Of a stretch of DNA of 64,000 nucleotides, positions 1 to 10,682 are shown piece by piece. A model generated the notes under the pieces. The model saw only the letters and a program-made list of their open reading frames with translations, was not told the origin of the DNA and made no database searches. Origin of the DNA: Scleromitrula shiraiana (lineage: Eukaryota; Ascomycota; Leotiomycetes; Helotiales; Sclerotiniaceae). The DNA is taken from positions 2,108,001 through 2,172,000 of the forward strand of contig JABELC010000004.1 in assembly GCA_028455995.1 (NCBI GenBank), given 5' to 3'. The stretch's first letter is position 1; every line of letters starts with the position of its first letter. The translations under genes were made by a program, and so were the position numbers.

Positions 1-1963
1 GCCGTCTGCATCATCGCGATAGGTTTTACAGTTCCCAGTATCAGATAATACGCCAGACTTACTGAGGCTGGTCCATGAATGTGGGTAGCCTACAATGTTA
101 GCCGCCCCTACGACGGCCATGTCGATGTCTTTGGTGAGTAAACTCATACATGCAAGATGTGTTGCAGAGGTTGAAGATGCACACGCGGAATCAAGCGAGT
201 AGGTAGGACCCTCCCAGTTGAAATTGAAAGCAATGCGACCGGCTCCTATACTCCGCATGTCAGAAAGAGATATGCTTCTAATGTATAAATAAAGACTTAC
301 CGAATGCACGCTGCGCTCCTTGCAAAGTATAAGCATCACAACCAAGTGTGTAGTGGCTCACCATATGCCAGTCGTCATTAGACTGCCCATAGAAAGCCGC
401 AATTCTTTTCGGATCCACTGCTCTAGTTTGCCCATCAGCTCCGTCGGAGTATCCGGCCACCTCAAGAGCTTCGTAAGCGCTCATCAAAAACTGTCGATGA
501 CCTGGATCCATCAATAAAGCCTCTCTGGGTGATACATGGAAGAACCGAGAATCGAAATTCCCCGGCTTGTTCATGAAACAACCGAATCGAGTTGTTGTTG
601 TGCATGTGTCGTTGTGCTCGGCGCAATAGAACTCTTCTATGTCGAAGCGATCTTTAGGAATTTCTCTACACAGGTCCTCTTTACGCATGATGACATTCCA
701 GAATTCTTCGAGATTGTCGCTGCCTGGGCCACGGCCCGCCATCCCTACAATAGCGATTCGGCCTGAATTAGGCAGGTGAGTTTCTTCCAAGGATTTATCC
801 GTTTGAAGAGATATAGTGCTTCCGGTACTCTTCGTGGCATTGACTAGATAGGTTGTGTGACTGCTGGGGCCAATGACTTTCACATCACGATGGCGAGAGC
901 CCAACCACGTATTGAGCTGACCAACAACCTTCGTAATATCTAATGGCAACGACAATACTTGAAATACTACCGCTTTGAGCATATCTTTCCAACATTTATA
1001 GGTGACGTGAGGATTGTCCATACCCCAGACATTGAACTCGGGGAGAATCGGGTCGTTATGCAAAGGCGAATTCCCGACGATGTAGTCAAGGTCTGCCTGG
1101 GACACAGTGACAATATGCTGGAGGGCGTGAATGCTCAACTCATTCTTCGGAAGATCTTTCAATGCTGGGCATTGATGGATGACAAGCTCTAGTACACTTG
1201 GTGGTCCAATAACGGTACTCCACCGATCTCCTGTCACACCGATCTTAGCTCTTTTGATCGGGGGAATTCCCTATAAAGTATAAATCAGTTATAAGGAATA
1301 ATTTCAATTATATTTTTACTTACCATGCTTTTTTGAAACTGGTCAAGCACTATGCTAAGCTTTTCTGGTGTGATGCCCAATATAGCCCAGCCCCATATGC
1401 CAGGACAGTCCTCAATAGCCCTCGATCGCACTGATGTGAACCTGCATAGCCTAACAAACATCCTTGCTACCTCTAGAACTGCGTCATATAGAGACGAAAA
1501 GTCTTTGGAAATAGCTAGCGCACAGAGATTTGTAAGTCCTCCGGAGATACCAATTCTTTCACATTTGCGTTCATCTGTGCTCAAGAGCTCCGGCTCTCGC
1601 TTCACCCATCTTTCTTCCAATCAGTAAAATTCAACTACCGCCTGACATCGTGACCAGCACTTACTGCAATAGCATTGCCGCTCTCACAGCATGTAGTAAA
1701 ATAGCCCGAGCCATTCCTACTTCATCCGTTGTATAGCGATATCGATCTGCGAGTTCAAGGAGGCTAGAGTAATCGCCGAGACTTTCTCGCAAAACGTGGT
1801 CCATCCCTTTCGATTCTTCCTTAATGACCTGAAGTAGGTCAACGTCGAGAAAAGTCTGTAGCCATTGTGTATTTGCAGCTTGCCTGTAAAGCTGATCAAT
1901 CCCATCAACCCAAGCATCTGTCTGATCCCCAAAGTAGAGAATTGTTTGCGGAGTAGACGTCAT
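1..1963 (-). CDS. Non-reducing polyketide synthase, N-terminal part (SAT-KS), truncated by window edge
   Basis: Iterative fungal type I PKS; 600 codons are visible and the AT, PT, ACP and later domains lie outside the window. Exons (minus strand) are 1963-1665, 1609-1324, 1270-301 and 245-1, with three short introns that keep frame. Residues 1-350 are an SAT starter-transacylase region beginning with the typical ILYFGDQTDAW block. The KS starts near residue 355 (RIAIVGMAGRGPGSDNLEEFW) and carries DPGHRQFLMSAYEALE and the active-site Cys (about residue 540) in DSACASS. In the SAT the usual GxCxG motif reads GISGG (residues 120-124), so the catalytic Cys is replaced by Ser. The start at 1963 gives MTSTPQ; an upstream in-frame ATG at 1984 is possible. 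The DPGHRQF and DSACASS wording resembles C-methylating NR-PKSs, but that is inference without the missing domains. The product is unknown. Confidence 0.92.
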
Positions 1964-1967
1964 CTCG

Positions 1968-1975
1968 TCACGTGA
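1968..1975. promoter_or_regulatory. TCACGTGA palindrome at the PKS start
   Basis: A perfect 8-bp palindrome containing the bHLH E-box core CACGTG lies 5 bases upstream of the preferred PKS start codon (1963), or inside the first codons if the ATG at 1984 is used. CACGTG is a known target of fungal bHLH factors such as Cbf1-type proteins; function here is inference only. Confidence 0.3.
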
Positions 1976-1984
1976 TAATAACAT

Positions 1985-2627
1985 TCGCGTTTAGCAAATG
2001 CCTGGTACAAAATTCAAAGTTTCGCCGGTACCTTGATGTGGTTGAAAATATATCCCTTTTCGGTCTGCACTTAGCCTGAGGGCATTCGTTTATTTCATAT
2101 ACCAGAAGCATGGAGGGAGTTACTGGGAGTCGGGGTGCTTACTAGCACACCTTTAGTGCTTACACTAATCATTCGATCCATTGTAGTGCTTACGCAAGGG
2201 GATATTCTCAGACCTAGTGCTTATTCGTTTTTATCTCCTTCATCTGGACTAACAAGATTGATGCACAATCAGATGAATCTGATTAGATATTAATGAAATT
2301 CCAGATAGGGTTGTAGAAACAGGGGGAGTGACCAACTATCTCGCTAAAACAAATTCAATTTTCATCTCACTAAATGCTTTTTGGTAGTAGGAAAACTGCA
2401 TTGAGGAATCCCAAGAAACTGTTTACTTGCTGATTAAGCCAAATGTACAAAAAGAACCAGGTGAGTTATGTGCGGTCCCTGTAATACAATTTCACGTTTT
2501 ACTTGTATAGCGTCCTTGATTTGGCGTTATAAATCAACATTGAATAGCATTGCGGGATCGGACGCGTCGAGAAAAGAATCAAAATAAGTATTCTATATCT
2601 GGATACCAGACGATCAACCGGCTCAGA
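1985..2627. other. Divergent intergenic region between PKS and ABM-like gene
   Basis: About 640 bases separate two divergently transcribed genes, so it should hold both promoters. Near 2140-2225 the motif tagtgcttac or close variants recurs (tactagcac, tagtgcttacac, tagtgcttacgc, agtgcttattc). This may be a degenerate repeat or a factor-binding cluster. No coding sequence was seen. Confidence 0.4.
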
Positions 2628-3480
2628 ATGTCAAACACCACTGTTACCACCGCCCTTGCTCACGTAGCAAACGTCCTCACTTCTTCTGAGTTTTCAGACA
2701 AAGAAGTCTTCATCATAATACCTAACATTCAATTAGCTGACGAAGCAGCCACGAAGAAAGTAAGCTAGACATCCCCTTCAAATCTTGTTTGCAAAAACTA
2801 TCTAATGGTTCAATCTTTATAAACAGTATATTCATGACTTCAGCAAGATATGCGAGTTCAGTTTCGTACACGAACCAGGAACCCAAAAGTTCTGTGCATT
2901 CCAACCACGCAATGAAGAGGGTGCTTGCCAAATATGGGCCTTGGAACAGTATGTACTTCTAATTCTCAAAATGATTTAAAACGGATCTGATAAATGCTGA
3001 TGAGATTAAATGAAAAGCTTCGATTCTGAATCTGCTCTAGCAGAGCACCGCGCCTCTCATCTGGTCGGAGATATGCTGTCCTGGTTACAAAAGGAGAAGC
3101 CTAACGGTACATATCCGTTGCCTGTTCCTGTTCCTCTGCAGATCACAAGAGGCTCTTTTGTACACCCAGATATACAGGAGGTGCAGGATCCCTTTGTCGT
3201 AATCACGCAGATCAAGGTTCCAATTGATATGTCCATGGATATTGAGGCAGACATGATGGCTTTCAGTGAGAAGGCCAAGAATATGGAAGATGTGTTGATG
3301 TTTATGCCTGGGAAAACGGAGACAGAGATTTGGGTTGTGGCGGCTTATAGGAACAGGAAGGGTTTTGAAAACAACGGTTTTACTAAGAAGAGCATTGCAA
3401 AAGGCAAGCAGGGGCAAATGACAGAAAATTGGAAGGAACACTTGTTAGAAATCAAGGCCGGATATTTGTTTCATTCTTAA
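2628..3480 (+). CDS. Two-domain ABM-like (antibiotic biosynthesis monooxygenase fold) protein
   Basis: Predicted 238 aa from exons 2628-2759, 2827-2948 and 3018-3480; the sum divides by three and the phases agree. The protein appears to contain two dimeric alpha/beta-barrel (ABM-type) halves. The first runs roughly over residues 25-105 (VFIIIPNIQLADEAA... to ALAEHRASHLVGDMLSWL) and the second over residues 145-235 (PFVVITQIKVP... to NWKEHLLEIKAGYLF). The alternation of a hydrophobic strand, a helix with ALAEHRAS-like ending, and a terminal strand is the basis for the call. Proteins of this fold act as small cofactor-free oxygenases on polyketide aromatics or as stress-related quinol oxygenases. 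Its divergent position next to a PKS fits a tailoring role, but substrate and activity are not shown by the sequence. Confidence 0.72.
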
Positions 3481-3821
3481 TTTAGAAGTTCCTTAGTTAG
3501 TCCTGCGTGATCCCTCTAAGGAATTAGTCGGTTCTCCGCAGACAGACCAGACTGCAATATCCGGAGAATCCAATCAAGTATATTTAATAGAGTTTAATAC
3601 TCGTATCAAAGACTAGTCTTCAACTGGTATAGTTACGGCTAAGGGGCCTAGACCGCAGTAAATGGCAGTTGTTAAAAGATGGCTTGTGATAATAAGCACT
3701 AACTACGAACAAATAACAAGGTATGCCGCTAGCAGGGTCAGCAAGAGAACCCGTAGCTCACAGATAATAATAAAGCTGTTGCACTTTCAGCAGTGTGAGG
3801 ATCAACAGCAAGTTGTCCAAA
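3481..3821. other. Intergenic, ABM-like gene to MFS gene
   Basis: Short same-strand spacer of about 340 bases expected to hold the 3' UTR of the ABM-like gene and the MFS promoter. No motif stands out and no additional upstream coding exon was found for the MFS gene. Confidence 0.4.
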
Positions 3822-5596
3822 ATGAATCGATTCCAAGTCCTCTGCATTGTTTATGCCTGCTTTGGCGCCACCTTCTACGGTTATGATAGCAGTATGTCTG
3901 CCACTTAAGGCACAAGGAAGAGATCATTAGGCTAAAAATTGGTACATAGGTATTACGGCCTCCGTTCTTGCGTACGACAGCTTCATTCAATTCTTTCAGC
4001 TCAATAGTACTACCATTGGAGTCATCAACTCTGCATACCAAGCTGCGAGTGCAGTGGGCGCTTTATTTAACTTCTATATCCCAAACAAATTTGGCAGTAA
4101 GCACTTTCCCTGTTCTCAATTTTTTGCACCCGAACGATCACTTGTTAATGCCAACCAAGGAATATGGACAATACGTACTGCATGTGCTATATCGGTCGTT
4201 GGCGTCACTCTCCAAACTGCTGCCCAGAATTACCCCATGTTCATCGCAGGACGTACTATTGGTGGCATTGCATGCGGGGTCGTGTTCTCTATCTGCCCTA
4301 CCTATGCAAGTGAACTCTCTCCTGCTCACTTCCGTGGACGGGTGGGTGCCCTTTACGGGTAAGTCTTTGACATCACCCTCAGCCCAGAGTTGGTCAGCTG
4401 ATGCACAATCGTAACAGACTCAATATCACTGCTTCATTCTTGGTCACTCAATGTATCGGTCTTGGTCTTTACTTTGTTGGCGGTAATACTTCTTGGCGCT
4501 TGCTATTCGGCCTACAGTACGTCCCTCCCGTAGTCTTGGCAGTCTTCTCTTTCAAAGTACCAGAGTCTCCGCGATGGCTTTGCTTAAAAGGGGAAGATAA
4601 GAAGGCTCTGGAAACTCTTCAGATTCTTCATGGTGGTGGTCTTGCTATTGAGCATGACGAGAACAGCGTCTCCTACAAGGAGTTCCTCCAAATTCGAATG
4701 CAGATTGAAGAAGAGAAGACGTATACAACGAACTGGGGCAAGATTCTCCGGAAAAAATCCTATTTGAGGCGCTTCGCTTTGATCATGGGCTTTTTCTTCT
4801 TTCAGCAGTAAGTCTTCATTGAGAAATGAAGTCAAGCCCTTCTTTTGTTGACAACTCCTAGATTCACAGGCATCATTCCGCTGGCGGGATATCAGGTCAT
4901 CATCTATAAGATGCTCGGGACCAGCGCCGTTCTATCTTTAGTTCTTACGGTGGTGTATGGTATCGCTACTACGCTTGGTGCTGTGACATGTGGCTTCTGG
5001 CTTGATACAGTCGGGCGAAGAACTGCTCTTGTAAGTCGTAAACAAACTTTGCTCCCTGCTAACTCTTCATCGGGATTAGATGAGCAGAGCTGACTTTGGT
5101 ATAGCTGGGGTGCTACGCAAGTATGATTCCATCGATGGCCATCATGCTAGGATTCTGGATCGCCTTTGAAGCATCAGGGAATCACGACATCGGTCTCGCC
5201 AAGGGAATTCTCGTTGGCCTCTATCTTGTCTGCTTTACCTTTTCCAGCGTCATGAACGCCTTCGGTGCAACGGTTCGTCCCCTTTTCATATATATCTAAA
5301 CCCATAGACTTACGCTCTCACAGTATGCGTCCGAGATCATGCCCACGGAAATTCGCGCGGCTGGAGTGGCTAGTGGATACTTCGTATTCAATGCTCTGGC
5401 AGTTCTTATTGCCCAGGTTACGCCAATAGCGATCGAGAAGATCACCTGGAGATATTTTTTAATCTTCTTGATCATGGATTGTATCTTTATTGTAATCGTT
5501 TACATGTTCTACCCAGAGACGAAGGGAGTAGAGTTGGAACGCGTAGGCGAAACTTTTGGGGACAAGGTGGTGAAGATTGAGGAGGAGCTAGATTGA
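3822..5596 (+). CDS. MFS sugar-porter family transporter
   Basis: Predicted 471 aa from seven exons: 3822-3891, 3950-4096, 4160-4358, 4418-4807, 4862-5030, 5105-5272 and 5324-5596. Sugar-porter signatures are in order: GYDSSITASV after TM1, GRTIGGIACG and ASELSPAHFRGR (the PAHFRGR loop), PESPRWL before the central loop, DTVGRRTAL after TM8, ASEIMPTEIRAAG, and the terminal PETKGVELE. About 12 membrane spans are evident. These motifs identify a proton-coupled monosaccharide or related-solute importer of the plasma membrane; the substrate cannot be read from sequence. The N-terminus is very short, with TM1 starting almost at Met1, so an unseen upstream exon is conceivable. It sits beside PKS and ABM genes, but sugar porters also occur commonly outside such clusters, so cluster membership is open. 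Confidence 0.93.
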
Positions 5597-6921
5597 AGAG
5601 CGGCAGATTCGTCACTATGACTTGCCTATTTCCGTTACCATGGTCCTCTCTACCCCAATGAAGTCAAGCATGTGTGTGTGGGTGAAATGAGTGGGGTATG
5701 TTATGTTGTAATATAAAGCCAAAAAGTGCATGGAAGGTTCGAAGATTTATATATTGAAATCGGAATTCTATAATAGAATCTAGAGAAATAAGATTTAAAA
5801 AATTTCTGATTAAGAATTGTATTGTTCCTATTTTACGATTCCACTGGCATTACCAGCTCAATAAAATTATATATAAATCATATTTCTATTCCAATATTTA
5901 AAAAAGTAACTAAATAGATTTGAATGAGATTCGAAAGTGCTTGTCTACGTTCTCTATATCTCAATTGCTTGTCGGCGAAACTGTAAAAGATGTGTTACGT
6001 TATGTTATAATCTGGAATCACAATAATTCTGTTGAACCTTAATGCCTTGTATTTAAGGTTACCAGGAATGTGGAGTAATTAGGATCGATAAAGACTTCAA
6101 GTTGTACTAGTTAGTATATTACATATAATAAAACTATATAAAAGTTTTAAAGGATTCTTAAGGGACTATCCCTTAATGCTTTCTTTTTCTCTTACTCCTA
6201 CATCTCTGTTATTGAGGTACCCGCACCCTTACATGGATTATAAACTACTAGTATATTCCACTTCGTTGCTTCTCTTCTACTATCGTCCAGAGTAAGCAAA
6301 ATTGTATATAGGTGTTACGAGCGACGCAACATGGGTACGGGGTTTAGTCCCTAAATCACGTGGATGGCTCAGTCTGCCTTAGTGAGGTAGACTTCGGCTA
6401 ACCGACCCCAGGAAATGAATGGCCCGTCCCGCGTTAGCTTAAGATCACCCCACACTTATAGGACGAATTGACAAGCTTTGATCAACTATATTAATCGAAT
6501 TGGTATCACATGGTTTATTAGCGAGTAGATCCTATCCGAACAGATCACTTCAAACCCCCACCAAAATTAATGCTTTTACAATATTCTACTATAGAAATAT
6601 TTAAAATATTAGTGTTCAATGCTGGCGATGTATTATATGATAGGTTTTATCTTGACATAATAGCATAATTATTGTAAAGCATGGCTTATGCACTATTTGA
6701 GCTATGTCAAATTAACGTTACACTACATATAATGACAGACTGAATTGCATTATGGAAAGCATGTGTGTAATTTCGATCTCCTTAAAGATATGTTGTATTT
6801 ACGGAGATGAAGGTTAAGCAAGAATTTTTTTTCCAAATCACTTGAATTTCATCTTAAAGTAGGGAAGGTAAAAACTTACTTACAAAGTTAAAAGAAACTC
6901 AGTATCTGCTTTTGAGCTTAG
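5597..6921. other. AT-rich gene-free stretch with a possible LTR remnant
   Basis: Mostly AT-rich, TpA-rich DNA (5750-6180 and 6560-6830) without usable ORFs. From about 6308 to 6500 there is an island of normal base composition beginning TGTTACGAGCGACGC, followed after about 190 bases by ttggtatcacat. This resembles an LTR start and a primer-binding region just upstream of the gag relic, but no matching second LTR was found in the window. Confidence 0.35.
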
Positions 6922-6939
6922 GGGATTTATTTAGTCAAT

Positions 6940-7870
6940 ACTTCCTGTGGTCACACCAGCCACGCTCGCCGAACCCTTCTCTACCCAGTTTGCGGAACTC
7001 CACAGAGATATCCAGTCCATCACTGGAAGACTTGCTCCTTCGGAAATGTCTTTTTCCGATGCCAGAACCTGGGACACCCGCCAGGTAAAAACTCTGAATT
7101 CTATGCAAAAAACTCGTGTCGCTCCCGGACCTCCCAGCCTTACTGGGACCCATCTACCTCGTACGCCAATGCCTTGGTACAACAACTTGAATTTGGAGTT
7201 GACCTTCCTCCCCATGACGGGGAAGACCAACTCCCGTGGACCCCCGACTCTCTTGCTGCCGCCGTCGCTGACCTCTTGCTCTCTCCGATGATCCGACCAA
7301 TGTCTGGCATCGAAACTGAATGTTCTCACCCCGCTTTGCTCGCTGGTGCCCTTAACCGCCCACTCGCTCAAGACTGGGATGCCTCCATCTACGAGGTTCA
7401 ACTCCTGGCCAACAGAGACCGCATCATGCTTTCTCTTCTGGGTCTAACCGCCCCTACTACCTCCGCTCCAACCACGTTCTCGGAATTCCGCACCACTGAA
7501 ATTCCTGAATTTTATGAGTATGATAAATACTTTTCTCGGAGATCTTCTTTCCTCCGCTTTGCTGAGTTTACTCATGTGGCCCAACACGACGTGGGCATTG
7601 CCCTCAACAAAGTCTTCACTCGTTTCTCTGGCTCTGTCGCCGAAAGTGCTGATCAATTCAAAATTGGTATTTGGGCTGACTTCCCTTGGAACGCTGCTGT
7701 CTCTGCTCTCGTTGCCGCTCTTGATGAGAAGTTTCTCCCTGTTGGCTACTTGGATGAATGTGAAAAATCATTCTTCTCTCTCCGCCCTTCTGCTTCGCTC
7801 AATGATAAACAGTACACCACTGAATACCAGAAACGCCTGTTCTCGCTCCGAAAGGCACAGGCTATAAAGG
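6940..7870 (+). mobile_element. Ty3/gypsy-like retrotransposon gag relic
   Basis: A GC-richer block in AT-rich surroundings encodes a gag-like protein. The main open frame (open 6922-7968, ATG at 7174) contains a retrotrans_gag-type segment, LVAALDEKFLPVGYL followed by SASLNDKQYTTEYQKRLFSLRKAQ. This fits the family pattern of a helix, large-hydrophobic-F.p, and a later 'sv.eY...F..L' helix. The 5' part looks coding in a different frame (6947-7100: TPATLAEPFSTQFAELHRD), so a +1 shift near 7060-7130 is likely. No zinc knuckle, protease or reverse transcriptase follows; homology stops near 7870. I infer a truncated, frameshifted element. An antisense open frame (7401-6931) is a compositional shadow. 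Confidence 0.6.
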
Positions 7871-9167
7871 GCATCGTGATGCGGGGATTGGTGGGAGCAA
7901 TGTCGTGTTTGAGATTCACGGTGGCAAGCTCAAGGATTTGGGTTGATTTACTGGCCATTTTTGGGTAACAATTTGGCAAGAAAGGGATGAAATATTTGTT
8001 GTGAACTTACTGCAACGCATTTCTACTCATTATTATGAAAACGAGGCAGATATAGCAAGGCTGTAGATCTCTGCAGCGAGGAAAGCCATAGGCATCTTAC
8101 GGGGGCATTGAAGATAACGAGAGTGCATTTTGTGACACACGGTAACGGGGAGGGTCTGAAGCATAGGTTGTATGAGGATAGAAGCGTCCCAATCACACCG
8201 CAATTCTAGTGCAGCATGTCAGAAAACAATGAATATTCACTGTTATAGAAGATATCTCAAAAAAAGGAAACCACACCGATAGCAGTTATGATATGAAATT
8301 CAAGAAAGAAGGGCTGGGGAGAAGATCTGGCATTGACAGAAATTCGCCCAAAGAAATTGAAGTATGGCTGACTATCGTCATAAGAAGAATGACGTGAGAG
8401 AACATCATGATGCGGGCGGGTTAAAGTGGGGGATTACTTACTGGTGCATCGATACTACATGCGAGAAGCCTTCTGGCATACCGATGGATCTTTTCGGCAA
8501 TAACTTTCATACTTCCTGTTGAAATCTCCACCTGATCTAGATGTATATGATTGGAGATCACACATACAATATGTGCCTTCATCTTGTTGCAACGCGCCGC
8601 ACGCGTTGCAAATGGTGAGAAATGACGGGATACACTCTCTAAGAGTCTAAGCCTGAAGAATGACCTTGCCCTACATACCCCTACATATTATCAATATACC
8701 CGATGTAGAAATACACAACACCGAGTACATCAACATTGCGACTCTTTAATTTCAACTTTGAAGTTCTTTGAGTATGGATGCAGGTGCGTTTTGCAGAAAT
8801 GCGCTCGTGCGGCGTTGCTGAATAATAAGGGAACTCGGCAATTGACGGAAACTAGCAAGGAACCTCTTGCACAAAAGGTAACATCGTAACATGTCAACTA
8901 CCTACCTGGGTAGGTAGTGTCTGTACAGAGTAGATCCACGTAATTCACCAAGCTCATTATTATGATCTCCAGTGTAATATTTCTGTAGATATCAATCATC
9001 ATTCAAAGATCTCTAGGCTAGCACGGTCGACTGGAGCAGTGAATGCCCGTACTTAGTTTACATCCCACCTCCCCAAAACCCCCCTTCCCCCCACTTATTG
9101 CCCCGCACTGTTGCGATATGATGCATCCTTCCATGGGGCAATTTTCCAACAGTAGATAATCGTGTTC
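7871..9167. other. Gene-free stretch
   Basis: No supported gene. It holds a 10-bp inverted repeat with a 2-base spacer at about 8897-8918 (actacctacc-tg-ggtaggtagt) and a C-rich tract near 9068-9092. The sequence 7900-8500 has ordinary composition but no usable ORF or retroelement motif that I recognise. Confidence 0.4.
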
Positions 9168-10650
9168 TCACATGCTAACGCCAGTGGTTCTTTCACCCGT
9201 GTATTCATCCACAGGATAATGTTCCCATTCTACTGTTCTCTTGATAACAACTCCGCCTCTTTCAGTCAACGGTAAGGCCTCGGTATCTCCTTTTCCTACC
9301 TTTGCACCATAGTAGTCTCCACTTCCCGAACTCATATCGCCCCTCTGATCTAACGGTGCGAAGTTTCCACTGCGCGAAGGGCGTGATCAAGCTATATAAC
9401 TGGTAATGCGATCGACGTGCCGGTCCCAATTTGCGGGAGTAGTGTCTAAAGAATGCGGGGAAAGTGAGAAGACAGCTGCATGTCAAGCCGATGTCTATTT
9501 CAATGACACTAAGTGCGGTAAGTTGGTACCAACTTGGGCAGCATAGTAATGATCGATGATCTTACGCCCAGATACTCAATTAAATGGAATTCCACGTTGG
9601 GTCGATATCATTGACAAGTTTGATTGTGAATGCAAAACGAATAACACTTGCGACACATGCGTTATTTTCCACATTAGCAGGTCAAGTCGGTTAACATAGA
9701 GTAGGAAGCGCACAATAACCCCACGCTGAAAGCGGCTGTCAATTCAATCTTCCTCGTCATCTTCATATTCAAACCCCAGACGCACGGAATCGGCAAAGCA
9801 AAAATATATAGGTCACTAAGAAACCCCCATATACCTGTGGCATATGAAAGCGCTTCTTCTGGTCCACATGTGCTTTCCAAGAAGGGGTTCCAGGCCAGAG
9901 CGATGGGTTTACATAAGAAAAGCGTGTAGAAGAAAGTGAAGGTATAAAATATCACGTTCGCAATGATTCCGAACCAGATGAAATATCTTGTTCTTCTGTT
10001 GTTTTCGGCGAAGATACGATAGAAGGACAGAAAGAATGAGAGCTTGATAAAAAGGGCTATAGGGATGTACATCAGCTCTCCCACAAAGAGAAACTGAATC
10101 TCAATCTCTGACGTTAGCCGAATAGATAGAAGTTTGGAGTACTATAAAAGATATCATGACTGACCTTAAGGCCGGTAACAAGCCAATCTGGCGGAATATC
10201 CCAGATATGGCGCCCAATTCCATAGTTTGCTGCTGTTCAAGGGGATTAGATTAAGGTGCTATAATACAAGAGGAGAAAACTGGGTGGTAGACATACAAGC
10301 CACCAATATTCCAGGCCATGACACGCTTAAAGCCTGTAAAATCGTTAATCATATGCTCTAAGGAGCCGTGATATGTCTACATGCCCAAGTCAAAAGAGTT
10401 GTATCTATTGAACCCCGAATGTTAGCTGTATTCTTGATATACCAAGATGTATGAATTGCAGGAACAAGTACGAATGCATACAATCATCCAAGCCAACACT
10501 TTTTGTGATTCTCGATCGTGTGTAAAATCGCATGGCCGTTGCACCTGTTATTAAGGTGAGACAAATGGTATGTAAGATGACATTCTGCCTTCTATGGTCC
10601 GGTGGATCAACATAGTTTGGTACGACACCTGGAGGAAACTCGAAAGACAT
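9168..10650 (-). pseudogene. Fungal rhodopsin-domain (SAT4/PTH11-like) integral membrane protein with in-frame stop
   Basis: The exons encode a seven-helix fungal rhodopsin-like membrane protein. Segments in order: MSFEFPPGVVPNYVDPPDHR start, a first helix ending KSVGLDD, NYGIGRHIWDIPPDWL, GELMYIPIALFIKLSFFLSF, a Cys-bearing segment FLCKPIALAWNP, TRKIELTAAFSVGLL, FAFTIKLVNDIDPTWNSI, and VIEIDIGLTCSCLLTFP. Between DPTWNSI and LSIWA is a TAA at 9582-9580. The next codons LSIWA run straight into a good gtaaga donor in the phase that joins VIEIDIG, so the expected codon was probably CAA (C to T). The C-terminus most likely ends SMSTOP at 9170-9168 in a frame reached by a 67-nt intron. Two early junctions (near 10,310-10,480) are unclear. 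It may be a pseudogene, or this may be a strain-specific null allele. Such proteins are membrane sensors or have unknown function. Confidence 0.72.
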
Positions 10651-10682
10651 AATTCTGCGAGGACTCCGTCCACTGTCTTCCC

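Noticed and set aside
6931..7401. 156-codon antisense frame over the gag relic
   Set aside because: Shadow of the GC-rich sense coding region; no family resemblance.
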